Assembly (NCBI GenBank): GCA_008921705.1
Contig: VFFE01007500.1
Coordinates: 2,966,587-3,030,586, forward strand
From: Burhinus oedicnemus
Taxonomy: Eukaryota; Chordata; Aves; Charadriiformes; Burhinidae
DNA: 64,000 nucleotides
Direction of reading: 5' to 3'
Both the position numbers and the translations under genes were made by a program. The notes beneath the pieces are model-generated. The model was given only the letters and a program-made list of their open reading frames with translations. It was not told the origin of the DNA and did not search any database. This document shows positions 48,691 through 62,715 of this stretch, piece after piece. The number at the start of each line of letters is the position of its first letter. Positions within the stretch are counted from its first letter, which is position 1.

Positions 48691-51600
48691 ATTTGCTAAC
48701 GCTAAATAGATGCATGCTCTTTTCCTCTGTGAATAAGAAGTATAATTATAGACAAATTCCTGTTCAAATTCCTTACAGAAGTTGCCTTATGTCTGTGGCT
48801 CAAGAGAAGTACTAGCCTTGTGCTGACTCTCTGAGCCACTCAACCAGTAAAATACTTTTATAATTTTAAACATTTGCTTATTCCTATCAGGTAAAATAGT
48901 CAAAAGCAATGCTGGATTCTCTTTCTCTTTGGAAGTCAGTTCATCAGCACCCGTATGGACGGTTTGCAGGCTTCATGCGGTGTTGCGTTTTGGCACGAAG
49001 GGACATTGCTCTGTTGTGTAGGCTCCCTGCATTTGGAGCAGGTGCTCTCCAGAAAATAAATACTGACAAAATACTTCATCTGAAGCAGTAGTGGAAACTG
49101 AAGTTTCTGCTAAAAGCATTCATTCCCTGGCCTGCCCATTAATGTTCTGGGAGGATGGATGGTGAACATCTGGAGACATTAATCTGTCCATTGTGTGTCC
49201 AAACAATGAACATCTGTAGCTTCCAAGAAGAGTCAGAGCGAAGCATATACAATTTGTCTCTGTCCTCTGTTCGTTTCCAGGGCTGTGAATTTCTTTGAGG
49301 CTGTATGTTTGATAAATGGTGAAGTCAGATGCTGTACAAAAGCAAATTTTCTACAAAATAAAAAAGTGACAATAACAATTTCTTCCGTCTCTGATTTTTC
49401 CCTATTTCTTTCCCTTTTTTTCTTTGTATTCTCCGTTCATTCTTCTATACTCCTGGTCCTTCTTACATCCTAGCCTTTTCCATGGTCCTTTTGAGTAATA
49501 ATTTGATATTATCTCAGTACTCTCTCAGTATTTCAGCTGAGATATTTTTACCTGCAACCATTTTCTCATTTTCTCCTGAAGTATATTCTTCCTTCTAATT
49601 TTTATTTTGTCTTCATGTCTCTCTCTGCTTTACACCTACTGTACTCTCTTTCCCATAAGCCTATTATAGGGATATTGGTATTTTGAAGTAACACTAAGGC
49701 ACCTCAGTCATATGTAAGGATGCTGAACAGATACACCAGGCAGAATCATGACAAGGTATGTCATGAACATCATGTTCATATGTGCTGTGCTCCTGCTTCT
49801 TGCAGAAAAAAAGCCCCTTTCTTGAGCAAGTTTTGCAGTCCTGGAAGAGGCTGGCGGCAGAAGCATTCGGGATAAGCTGCCTGGCCAGCCACAGAGAGCA
49901 GCGGGGAGGTTTTGGGGCTGGGAGCTGCATTCCTCACTGAAGGGCAGGTTTCAGACCCAGCTTTGCAGCATCGTGCCTGCCTAGAAGGGACGAGCTGGCA
50001 GCACCACAGTTCTATGTGTTTAATTATTTATCCTCCCTGGCAACTTTATCAGATGAAAGGGGCTTTATTTTAAATTTGAAGTTTTCTGTGTTTAAGGTAC
50101 ACTGCCAAGTCAAGAATGACGGTTGAAATTTCTACCAAATACTGCTGACAGTTCATGCTGGCATTTAACCGTCTGTCTCTCTCATTGGTAATAATTTAGA
50201 AAATTAGAAGCAATAATGTATAAGCATCGCCTGACTGTCATCCCTTCACACTTATTTGTGTCCCTACCATTCCCATCCCCCAGTAACATGGTGTAACTGG
50301 AACTGCGTTATTTGACATTGCTTATTCCGTGCATTTGATACACCTTGGCTCTTTGAACAGCCTACCAGGCAGATGTCGCTGTCGTTAGTGTAGCCTTCTG
50401 TGGGGAGCAAAACTATTTCCTAAGAGCAGAAAAGTGGTTATAAAGTGCTTCCAGGATAGGTGTAATATCTGTGACTGCACTTTATTTTTTCTTTCCAGCC
50501 TTATCTTAAAGGACTTCTCTATCTTAAACAGAAAAATTGCAGTGAGACCCTTTTGTCCTCTCTGTGGACACCCAGGAGATTCAGAGTTACCGTGGTGAGG
50601 ATGTAGAGAGCAAACAAACACAAACAGTGCTTGCGGGGGATATAAAGCCTAATGCTCCAGGGTCAAAGCCAACCTCTGAGTAATAGGATTTGGAGGAAAC
50701 TTTCCCTGATGGCAGGTTATTCTGTAGCTGTCACCTTCCAGATTTCTTGCGCTCTCTTTCTGGTGTGAGCCAGGCACAGAGGCAGGACCCTGGTGCAGGC
50801 ACACCCTGAGCCAGGCAGGTAGATCAGGGCTCTGCAGGAGGACTGGCAGACCGCAAACCCAAGGGCTCTTCCTTTCCTCCCTCCCAGAGCGATGCCATCA
50901 AACCCTGCAGTGAAGCCAGCCACCGGAGAGCCCAGACTGTGGCCAAGTCTTGGCAGGATGCACAACGTATGGTCATCGAGTGCTGCTCAGAGCCCAAAAA
51001 GTCTGGCTTCACAGAGGAGCCCTCAGCAACCGTGACACGGAGAAGAGCACTGCCGAACCAGACAGGGCTCGATGTGGGGTTTGGGGTTGCCTGCTGGAGG
51101 GAGTAACCTGGCTGAACAGGACTCGCGTGGGGTCTGCACCCCAGGCAAGGCAAAGGGGTTGCCCTTCAAGCCTAGGCTGGACCAGGGCTGCTGAAGATAC
51201 AAGCGGGATAGGCACCTAAGCCTTCAAAGCTGATGAAAATGGGATTGTGATCAGCTGCCATGGGGTACCCTGTCTGACCCCCAAAGCTGCTTGGATGGCC
51301 ACTGGTCTCTCATCAGGACCATGACACTCCTGCCGACTCAAAGCACCCCTCTTGGGCACCCTCCACTGTACCCAGCTGCATCCTGCTCTGCGTACCAAAC
51401 CCAACAAAAGCCTGCTGCAAGCCACACTTTGAACCTCTCCGTAACACTTGGCATCACTGTGGCCTTGTAAAATGATCCCCCTGCTGGGTATTTCTTCATT
51501 GGCATGTGTTGCACCACAGCAGTTTGCCCTGATGAATGCAACTGCTTGGCTCCATCCACAGAAAGGTTATCCCAAGCTTTCTGGGATACTCAAGACATCA

Positions 51601-54600
51601 CACAGCAAGAGAGCAAGAAGTATATTCATATTTAGTTAATACCTCATGCATGTAATAGGCCTTTATCCTAATGCCTTGTCTTACTGTAGTCCATAAGGTC
51701 ATTTCAGAGGCACAGGACTCAACTTACCTAACAGCCATCTTGAATGTATTTCACAAAAATACACACCTTTATATACATTTCATGAAGTTCAGGCAAGGAA
51801 TTATGCTTTTGCTTTTCCATCTGGAAAGCAGTATGTACACACCATCCTTGCTGACTGAAGAAACATGGCTAATTTTGCATATCTCTTCTTCCTTCACAAA
51901 CTAAGATTGAGGACGTTTTGTGAAACCAGTTTCCAAGCTGTCCAATGATTATTATTAGCAAATGCTTGTTGCTGCAATCCTAAAAAAGTAGTTAGTGCAA
52001 GACCAGAAAGGAACTTGACTGGAGAAAAAAATTTTAGATATTATATGATGAAAGGAACAAAGCTTTCATTATTTTTGACAAATTATATTCTCTGCAGAGC
52101 CTGATATTTTCAAAACACTGGTGGGAGTTTGGAAGGCACCATCAAGCAATAAATCATGTCCTGCTAGACTCTGGTTTTGTGCTGTGCTACTATTCACAAC
52201 AGGGTTTTGGAGCCCCAGCACGGCATCCCACAAGTGTGCATCAGCCTGGGCTCCGGATGCTTGCGTTCACCAAACGTGATGTTGGGGATTCATGGTGAGC
52301 TGGGTGGTGGCCGACTCCAGGAGCTGTGGTCACCAGTCTCTATGGGGAGTGATGCTGGAGCTCATGGATGCAGGGTTGGGGCTGGAGGCAGCGAGGACCC
52401 TGGTGTCAGTGCCCTGGGTTGGTGGCTTGTCCCCAGGAGCAGACTGGGAAGTGGTGTGGGTCCCCAGGTGCTTTGGACAGTGTGCTTCACGGGAAGGTAT
52501 TGTTCTTCATGTTAAGCTGATGGGGGACACTCATGCTGTGTGTGACAGATGGCAGTGAAATACAAAATGATGGAGCAAATTCCCACTTCTCTAAATCTGA
52601 TTTCCTGGTCTGGGTTGCTTGCATAGCCAGGTGAGAGTTAACCTTTTCTCTTCTAAATGCTTATGTTTAAATATATTTTCCATATATGTGTGTTTACATC
52701 ACATCTAGACTAATCTGAGCTGATAGGCAAGAATTTCTAATACTCCTAGCATATTAATAATGCTTCTCGGCCCTATCTCTCTGAATTATGTTTCCTACTT
52801 CCCCTTAAGAATTCTTTGAACTTGAAAAAAAAAAAGATTTCTCATGTGATAACTGGACAGTAAAGATAAAATATGTTCCCACATTCCCTTTTTGGACAGT
52901 GTAGAGAGATTTAGCCCGCAGAGGCAAGATCAGTGCTGTCCAAGAGAAACAGAGACTGAGGCACTCACAGTTAGGACACATCACCAAGGGGCCTGGATTA
53001 GAAGAAATACTTAAAACTACTAAGTATTCAGCAGGTTTCTGGCTGAGGACATCTCCTTTCAGACCACTGATGGGTTATTGGTTAGCAGTGAAGGGAATAT
53101 GCTGGCACCATCAAGACATAATACAAAGTAGAGGAAGAAAAAACACGTGCATTCAAGGAAAATACCGTCCATACTTCAGTTATTGCTACCAATAATTTTA
53201 AAATTTAGGTTGTTAAAAATTCAGAGAGGCAGAGAAGAAAGTGATGGACTCTCTCTTCACGTTTAACAAAGGTTTAATCCCTTTTTTTTTTTCCCTTTAC
53301 TCTAAAAAAGAGTTGATCCAACTGAAGACACTAGTTCTGTCCACAAACCTGGTGTAGTTTTCTGGACGATATGTGTTAGCCTCAACACATTTTCCTGGGC
53401 TCAGTGCAGGAGTAGCTGTGCATGATGTCATGGCCTGTGCTGCTCAGGAGGCCAGATGGGATGATCTAACAGTCCCTTTTGCACTCCAAATTTATGAATA
53501 GGGAGGGTTAATGAGTTTTGGTCAAGAGAAAGGCTTCCTCTGATTCAAAAGTCTTAAGTTAAGTTCCCACTGAGGAAACAAACAAACATGAAAAAACCCC
53601 TAAGGTTAGGTATTACCAAATGGTTGATCTGTTTTGACAAATGCATTTCAATGCTAATTACAGATCCTTCAAATAATACTGACAAATGTTCCTGGGAATA
53701 ATTTGTAAAAATTAGGATATCTTATCATTACAGGAGTTTACTTTTCTTCCTACTGTTGTTAAATTTTGGCTTAGTAGCAAGGATGAGAAAACCAGCTTCT
53801 GTGTGGGCCAAAGTGAAATTGTATTTCTTGGTTTTATGGTCTGAGGTCTACTGCAAAGATCGTTAAATTGAGGAATAGCACTGGAGTGGCTGCAAAGGGC
53901 TGTTGCGGTTTGGAGCTCAGTGTCTTCCTCACCCAGGGAACATCACTGCTCTCCTCAAGTGCTATTTTTGTTACCACATTAGCCACGAAAATTAATTGCA
54001 TCCCTCCATGGCCCAGCCTCGTTATTCTTCAGAGTATGTTTTTTGATGTTAGGTCTTTGATTCTGGGTGATCCGGGTTGGTCTGTCAAAAAGGGGTTGCT
54101 TCAGCTGACTGTCGCGGTTTTCAGATTCAGTCAAGGCCAGGATTTAAAGCAAAACTGAAGGGCTGCAACACCCAGTAAATGAAACTCTGCTGAGTGTGAG
54201 GGAGAGCAAGTGATAATTGTTAGCCCCTTGGGTGGTCAGCTTTGCATCTCATAGCATTTTAAAAATACATCAAATAATAAAAGATGTTCTATGCTCAGCC
54301 TTAGCCAGTGTTTCTAAATTGTGTTATAAACAGATACTATTCCTGGCCGATCAGATTAAATTGTTTGTGATGTGCTATTTTTTCCATATACAAAACCTCA
54401 CCATATTCTCCAAATCTTTTGTGTTAAATTAAGAGAGTAATAAGATTTCTAAACAGATACTCTCCTTAAAGTCAGCCCCTTCGTACTGCCTACACATCAA
54501 CATGAAAAATGGAATACAAGTGTGAATGGGCTTCTTGAAACATTTAATTTAACCTAATTTTAAAGACACGAGTATCCTTCAGTTCATATTGGTATTAAGT

Positions 54601-56328
54601 ATGTCATTATCAGTCACAGGGGTTTTTTCCTTCAGGGACAATAATCTGTTCAAATATCAATTCTGATATTCTGGTTAAAGATAGAGTAACAGGCAATAAG
54701 CAAAGAGTAAGTTTGCATTTTGGTCAACTTCTCAAATACAACAAAATTGCTTATGATATTGCATCATGTTTCTGTGAAGGTTTGTAGTAAACTGTGTGAC
54801 TGAGGTCAAGTTTTTCAGTATGTCCTTTTTCAGGGATAAAAAAAACCAACCCTTCCACAATTCACTGTATTGTGGTACGTCTTGAGGAATGACCCCAAGA
54901 AAATATATAGTTTTACATGACTACATTTATTACTGAGGTCCAGCTCAGTGCTACAATTTGTGCTCGATTTTGAAGGACAGCTGTCCCATCACTGAGTGCG
55001 TAAGTCTATGTCCAATATTAAAATTCTGTTTACTTTTTGCTTGAATAACAATGTTTCATCGGTTTCACTGAGGCCAGACAGTCACTGCAAAAGCCTTGAA
55101 GTGGAGTAAGAGGTTGCCATCCTTCCCTTAGGGGCACGGGCATGAAAACATTAACCCAACTGCATGTTGTATGTCTACAGACACCCTTGCTGTCTGTAGG
55201 CCAGGGTTAACTGGCACAGGACTTCAAGGTAATGCTCGAGGGCTTTGTCCACTCACAGCCTGTCATGAACGCCAGGCTGATAGAGAAAACCTACATACGT
55301 GACCCATAAGACATTCACAGAATTAAACCAGGAGTAAAGGCCACAAATCAGCTGCCACCAGTGAAGCCACATGACCTTTACTTGTGGCCCTTCTGTCAAT
55401 GAAAGCTCCAGGCAAATTGGGGCATCTTCTGGGTTTTTTCTGTCCTTGCTTCAGTCCTAATAAATATTTCACCCCTGTTTATTTAAACTTGGAAACAGTG
55501 CAACCCCGAATCATATACAAACCCCTGAAACATTCCATCACAATAGTTTAAAACCTCTCACGTTTATAAGTAATGGAAAATCCTATGTCTAAAATGCAAA
55601 GGGCTATGCTATACATTGTTTTCAGGGGGATCTGGAGAAGGTCCAGGGCTAATATACTTCAGTCATATCAATTAGTAGAGTAAAGGCACGAAACTAGAGT
55701 AATGAGAAGCTAAGATGACTGAAATAAAGATTTCCTGACCATGCACTGAATGGTAAGTAGAACGGTCTTCGAAGCAGAGGTGGCACAAACTTTACTGATG
55801 AAGGTATTGAAAGTGAGACCATACACAGACATGTACAAGCATAATTTAGCAGGGAAATGTGTAGATTAAATCAACCATATCTTTCTCATTTCACACATCA
55901 ACATCTGAACACTCATTCACTGAGAGGCTGCTAGCGATGTCCACAAAACAGAAAGATCATCTTAAGTAGGTAGCCACACAGTGCTTGCAATTCACTGCAA
56001 ATCACACAGCTAGCAGCTGGTGATAACTCCTTATTTCCTTCCAACATAATACATCTGTGTAGATTAATACATTCTTTCCTATTCCACTTCAAGCACAGGA
56101 CTATTAATTCATCAGTAAATCCCTTAAATGTACATTCTCCTTGTGTACATTATCAAATCAAAGGAGAAAAGCTTGTTTAACTTGGTATTTATATAAATAG
56201 GTATATATATAAAAATTTATACAAAGAAGTAAGTGTTTGCACTGCCAGATTTGACAGTAGGGATTCTCCAGGTTATTGTTACTTTGGCTTTCCAGACAAT
56301 AGATTCCTCTTAAAGCTTGGTCTCCGGC
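48691..56328. other. Intergenic region downstream of KCNJ8
   Basis: 7.6 kb with no recognised gene, CR1 or LTR. Open frames of 60-110 codons cluster in a locally GC-richer stretch (about 50700-51430) but show no protein features or splice context. Confidence 0.65.
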
Positions 56329-56396
56329 CACACACACACAAATTTTTTATATGTATGTGCATATATGTGTGTGTGTGTGTACACACACACACACAT
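56329..56396. repeat. CA/TG microsatellite cluster with a perfect palindrome
   Basis: A (CA)n run at 56329-56340, an AT-rich spacer, then (TG)n at 56366-56380 directly abutting (AC)n at 56381-56395. With one flanking A/T pair, the last part is a 32-bp perfect inverted repeat (56365-56396) with no spacer. Confidence 0.95.
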
Positions 56397-59300
56397 CTAT
56401 CTCACAAATCCTCATGTCTCAGAGACCCCTCGTGTGCTTTAGAGAGGAAAAGACCATCACCGTGATGGACTTCTCTCCCATCCAGGGCCTCGACTAACCA
56501 CATTGACCTTTGAGCAAAGCTACCAGCTCCATCTGTTCTGGCAGAAGGTCTGACACAGCAGAAGATGCATTTTTTGTTTGGTAGAACAGGCTGTGAAGGG
56601 GGAATTTTCATCCTTATTAGGGCAACCTAGCAGTGATTAATATGACATGATGTCACAGGAGAAACACTGGTTTTGAGACTGATTTTTATTTGTAACTCTT
56701 TGCAATGTGTTGGTTTAGATTTCTGTCAAGTGTCTCAGAGAGCTTCACGTGACCGCTTTCCTCTCTGAAGTTTTCAACTTGACTTAGATATGTATGCAGT
56801 GGTGGAGAAAGGCTGGTACGTGCCAATGTGCCATCTGGACAGAAAATGGAGCAGGAGAGTTACAAAGTGAAGGTTATTTTTCTTCCCCTGTTAGAATTTC
56901 CAGGCATTTCATATGGGTACTTCAGAAATGTCATTTGGAGTATTACACAGGGGAAATAAACACTAAAAATGTGTGCGTGCACAAGTGTGCGTGTGCAAAC
57001 ACTCATGCAAAGACCATTTATGTTTTGTTTCTGAACTTTTTTGTGAAAAAGGAAGGATTGTTTTAGTAGAAACAGATTTCAGACCTCCCTTTGAAAAACT
57101 TGTCCATAGAAATTTGGTGGATGAAATCATCAAGAAGCTGTGGTGGTTCGACTCCGTAAACTTGCCTTACATATGGACCCATCTGCCCAACAGCATCAGT
57201 CATGGCATGTACAGAAAAGAGGGTACAAATATACCTTCCAAGGGGTGAAACATTTATTAGCAAAGACATGGCAGGCTTAGCAAATGGTTTCATTGAGAGA
57301 TCTGAGTTTTTAAAGGCTAACACTTACTCTCAGTACCCACCCATGGCCCCAGGGAGCTCCATGAGCGCTCACAGCCACAGACGATGCCATATGGGGAGCT
57401 GCACACACCGTGCAAGACACGCACTTTCGGTCATGAAAAGCAGTAGCGACCACACAGCTACGTGCCTCCCCATTCACATCAGGCAGGACTCACTGCCAGC
57501 TGGGTCGGATGCCGTGGCCATGTGAACTTCACAGCAACAACGAGGATCAGCCCTGGATCTTCTTGCTCTCAAAAACACATGTGCCTAATGTCACCCCAGG
57601 GGAAGGCTCACTCGAAGCTGCCAGAAGCACAGTTCAAAAGACTGAAAGACAAACCAGATTCCTGATTCCCTTCCACAGCTTTTGCTTTGCCTCTTGCTAA
57701 ACAATTGATTAGTGCATGTAAAGGTCTTCACACACTCTGAACTGGAGTAGTCCCTTGTGCCCTTTGAGCAGTAGCGACCTGGATTCTCCGTAACAAACAG
57801 TGGACAGTGAACGCTGAAACAGTTCCTATGGTGCCAGCTGTGCCACTATGGCGAATGAGCTCAACAAAGGACTGCTAGACAAAAGAAAGAGAAAAACCAG
57901 GAATGGTAGGACAAGCCATTTTCAGCACACATGGAGTATTGTAAAGAAACAATGACAGGGCAAGAAGGAGTCAAGGGATACTGGAGACCAAACTACTGCA
58001 GCAGACTTAAAGGAACACATCACCCAAAGAAGAAGACAGCTCCTCCAGGGAACCAGGCTAATGTAGGGATGCACCAAAGAAGTCAAGGGATGGATATCTT
58101 TTAAGGAAAGCAGAAATGAATATCAACTGTTCACAGTTTTAAAAACATTTCTTACAAAATCTACTATTCTTTTTGGTAAAGTGAATGTGATTTTGGTTTA
58201 TTTCAGATCAAAGACTTCTGAAAGGGAGATCTGCAAGTACTGGATTGCAGTTGCTGTGCTGGGTAGGACGTGACAGGACATAGGTATCTAATACAGTGTG
58301 AACAATAGAGTACCATCTGCTAATATGAACAAATGTGAACATAGTCAAAACACTGAGGATGCTGTTACCCAATGAGACAGGCAGAAACACCTGATCACCT
58401 CTGAAATCCTAAACAGTTCAGCAATCTCTGCAGACTTGCTTTAAGTCCCCTCCAAATTAGAAGGGTTCTCAAGGAAGCCTCTAAAGTCAAATACATGCTT
58501 AAGAGTCCAGAGTGCAGGCAGGAAGAGCACTCAAAGTGAAAAGTGGCAGGCTCTCCAGAGCATAAATCTGTCTAGCAAGGGAGTTTTCCTAATCCTGAAG
58601 CAGACCTTCCCAGGCAGTGTGGGTGTATGCCTTCCAGCCCCAGAGAGTTATTTAACCCTAAACTTGCATACAAACACAAGCATCTTTGTTTAGACTTTTC
58701 AGTGCAACCTCTGCTGGAAAAGAAAACAGCAGTAAGGTTCTAGCAGCCCTTTCCATATGACAGCAGTGTACTTTTGTTTCATAGATTTCTGGTAAGAAAA
58801 AGAAGATCATGTAGCAACAGGACCTCAATTAATAATGAAAAAAAAAATTACATCAGTAATCAAGTAAGTGACAAGATTTATCCTTCCCTATTTTATACCT
58901 CACGGTTCAGTACTGGCTTTGAAAGCACTGTCTCCTTTTTGATAGACAGAACCCCAGACACTGCAGGGTAGACTAATGCTGTTTGAAATGACAGATGTGA
59001 AAGCTGTACAATGAAAATAAATTTAGGTACACTGTTTGGATCACCTATGTGCATTTATTAAATCTGTCCTTCCTGTGAGAATGAAAAATGCCTTCCAAAT
59101 GCTGTGGTTGCAAGCAGCTCATATCAGAAAACAGTATCAGGTAGAAAGTAGAGGTCCAAGTTAGCTAAAATTTGTGATTATTTCTGACATAATCTGAACA
59201 TAATCTGAATCTTTCTAATCCTCCTAAACTCCTAACTGGCACAGTGTGGTCTTCTGTGGAGGACTTCACGTTTTCTGGATGCAATGCCGATGTATTTTAC

Positions 59301-60752
59301 AAGCATTATTCACACAAACTATGCCGTATTTCCAGAAGATAGAACAAATATGTGTTTTCGTTTTATAAACAAAGCAGAGTTTGTTTCTGGTTCAACGATA
59401 CAGTAAGTAGATCGTAGTTACAGCAGGCACAAATCATCACCAGCCCCTTATGCTATTATGGATGCTGCCCTGGTCTGCGCTCAGGTCTGTTGTCACGGGC
59501 CCCCAAATTCCCTGTGGGAGAATGTATGAAAGCAGGGATGGGCAATGGCCAGTACTGAACTGTGTTTTCCAGAGCTCACCGTGCTACCTGCCACCAAAAT
59601 GTAGCCAAAGTAGCCCAGCCCAGCTCAGTCTTGCTCAAACAGGCACTGGGAGGACAAACCCCTGTGTATCCATTGTCATAAGCCAATTTAGCCTTAAGCA
59701 TAAAGGAAAGAGCCTTACAATTACATAATTACATGTACTACTTGAAGGCAGGGCAAGAAAAATGACTTCTCTCCTCTGAGCAAAGGCCCAGTAATCACTT
59801 GAGAAACTAAACGTCAAACAAGAAGCATCTCCAGGATACTGAGCATTCCCAGAGGAAGCGAGAGACACATTTCTCCTTGGGAAAATTTCCCACCGGCAGA
59901 AAGCAAGGCTATCACACAGTTTACATAACAAAAAATTGAACAGATCCCAGTAGTAATAGATCAATTGAGCTTTTTTGGGGTGTGATTGTTTTGTTTTGTT
60001 TTTTATCTAGTTCATAAACGTGAAATTAAATATCTATAAATGGTATTTTGTATTATTTTCCAGTTTATATGGCTTTTTCTTTGCCACTTAAAACAGAAGA
60101 GCCAGGATTGCAATGCAAAATCTCATCAGTATCCAAAAAAGACCACAGTGCACTCATCACTTTCTAACATACATTTTTATATTATATGAAAGGAATTGGA
60201 AAACATGATAAGGTTGCAATAACTTAAATCACAGGAGCTGGTTTAGTGCTGAATTGTCCTCTAGAACGTGTCTCAGAGTACAGGAGAGGGAGGCTCTGTC
60301 TAGTCCTTTGTGCATCAGCCAAAATTGCATTTGTCACAAAATGGAGAAACACCTCGACACTCAAAAAAAATGCTGTGTTTTGATATAACCTTTCCTTACT
60401 GAGTGCTAAACCCTAACATGCTAAGGAGAAGGATAATTCTTCTTTCCCTTGCATGATAAAATGAAGTCCTGGAAAATGGCTATTCTCTTAAATAAGCCCC
60501 TTTTCTTTCCTCAGCCTAGTCCTAGGCTTTAGTTACCCCCACATACACATGCACACCCTCTCTTTTCCTCTGACTATAGTCAGCCCTGTCCTTTCCCACT
60601 TCTTGTTCCCATATGGGCGACTCAGTGTCAGCACAGAGCTCCTGGTCTGGAGCTGCAGCCTGGCTCAGGCCACCCTTCTTCTGGAAGCAAGACGACCATG
60701 GTGCCACATGGTGACCCAGCACTGGAAGTCTTCTCTGGTGATCAGCCTGGGG

Positions 60753-60773
60753 AAAAAAAAAAAAAAAAAAAAA
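60753..60773. repeat. A21 homopolymer
   Basis: A 21-base A run. No retrocopy or target-site duplication was recognised beside it. Confidence 0.95.
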
Positions 60774-62688
60774 TCAGAGATGTAATTGAATTCCAAGAAA
60801 TGTTAAAAATAAACTTCTATTGTAAAGCCACAGACTGTGAGAAGTCAGGGGAGGTAAGGTTTAAATTCCATGTCTTATCTCTTTCACTGTTCAGGTTTCC
60901 AGGGTCAGGGCTTTTGGGGTTTATTTCTCTCTGGGATAGGAATGTTTGATCACTCTCAGAATACTATTCATTTTTAAATATTTGTGGCCTGAAATTTGAC
61001 TGAAGATGGTAGACTTATTTTTCTGTTAGTCTGAAGACAACCCAGATTTTAATGTCATGGTAAGAGTCTATGACATTTTTCATACTTTTGTTTTGATCTG
61101 AACTCAAGGTATCACAAAAGTTGAGACAGAGATACTTTACATTTGTCTTTTTCTTAATGGCCTCTTTCATTGGATTCATGCCAAATCTTGCTGGAAATAC
61201 GTTTATCACACCAACTGAAACAGCCAAACTATTCTGACAGACTATAAAACAGGGTGAAATTATAACCGTAGGAATCAATTCTTATTAGTGCTCAAGCCAG
61301 GAGGCTGTTTATCAGACTAGCTTTACAAAAAACCAAACCATGGAAATCCCCAGACATCCATTCCTTTCCACAAAATACAAAGCTTTGGGAGAGTGGAAAA
61401 TTAGAATAAACATTCTTTACTCTGTGTGTATATATCTATATAAACACATGCATATATGTAGCTAAAGGAACATTTAAGCAGTGAAGATTAGCAGATATGC
61501 TACATTAGTCCTTTATGTTGATTTTCTAAAAACTGCAATGGATTTCTTTTGAAAGCCTTTAAAAGATGGATCCTGACCTCTGCTGTAGCAATCACTGGAT
61601 GGAAGAGGATGCAGAGCAGATCAAGACTTCTGTAAGAAATACAACGTATTCTCTCTGATAGAACAGTATTAAGAAATAAGCCACTGAGACAGTATGTCAT
61701 CCTTCAGTGATAGGGAGCTATTAGATCATGCTTCATTCAGAAGAGAAGGCATATTGCAGCATAATTCTTGTTGCACTCATCAGTAAGAAGGGCTGATCAT
61801 TCACCAAATATTTTTGCAATCCATACTCTGAATTTCCCAGCAGACGTATTGTTCCATAACTTAGCAATGACCTACATCAATGGTCATTTCTCTTACTGAA
61901 AGATCTGGGATAGCATTCAAATGAAACTCACTTGCCTTCCTCATGCTTTTGTCCCTGTTTTGGTTGAGGCAGACAGAGCTAGTCAGGAACAAACAGAGAT
62001 ATTCAATAAACACGCCCATCATTTTGTTTGATGAAGAGAAAAATGGTGGATGGATGAACAGACTTTCTCGGCTGTTAAGGGTAGCTGGAAGCATTGCATT
62101 CTTCAGTATCACTGGCCTGTCACCTTGGGGAGTTCATTTCCACATAAATCAAATGTTAACCAGGCAGGGTAAAACTGTTCTCACTGTTACAAAGGAGGCA
62201 GCTGGCCAGCTCAAAAGGACTAGATCTCTATTCCTCTGGGACATACGGAAATGGTCATTACAAGACAATATTTATTTATAAACACACTTGGCCCTGTCAA
62301 TTGGGCTTGAATATATAGAGGAATGGAGCTTATTAGTAAGATAAAGCTTTCCCATGACCTATAGAGGACACTGCATAGGGACCACAGATGTTCCGTATTA
62401 GAAAAGCTGGAAAATTTATGTCAATGGCCATGAAAAGCTCAGTTTGAAAATAAGTAAATAAATAAATAAGGAGGTCACCAGCAAAGACAAGGTTAAGGAC
62501 ACTGGAAAATGGATCTTCCAGGATATTTAGCCTTTATTTATTTAATTAAGTGGAACAGATCCTGGCTTCGACTGCATGTGTCTCTCCTGAGCAACTCTGC
62601 TAAAGTTACCAGAATTATTCCGGATTTGCACCAGTGCAGAGGGAGGCATACAGCAGCCTCTGTGGTGGCTGGCCTGTCATCCAGGTGA

Positions 62689-62715
62689 ACACACACACAC
62701 ACACACACACACACA
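62689..62715. repeat. (AC)n microsatellite
   Basis: A 27-bp uninterrupted AC run. Confidence 0.97.

Noticed and set aside
60753..60773. A21 run as the tail of a processed retrocopy
   Set aside because: No upstream sequence recognisable as a gene or SINE and no flanking duplication seen.
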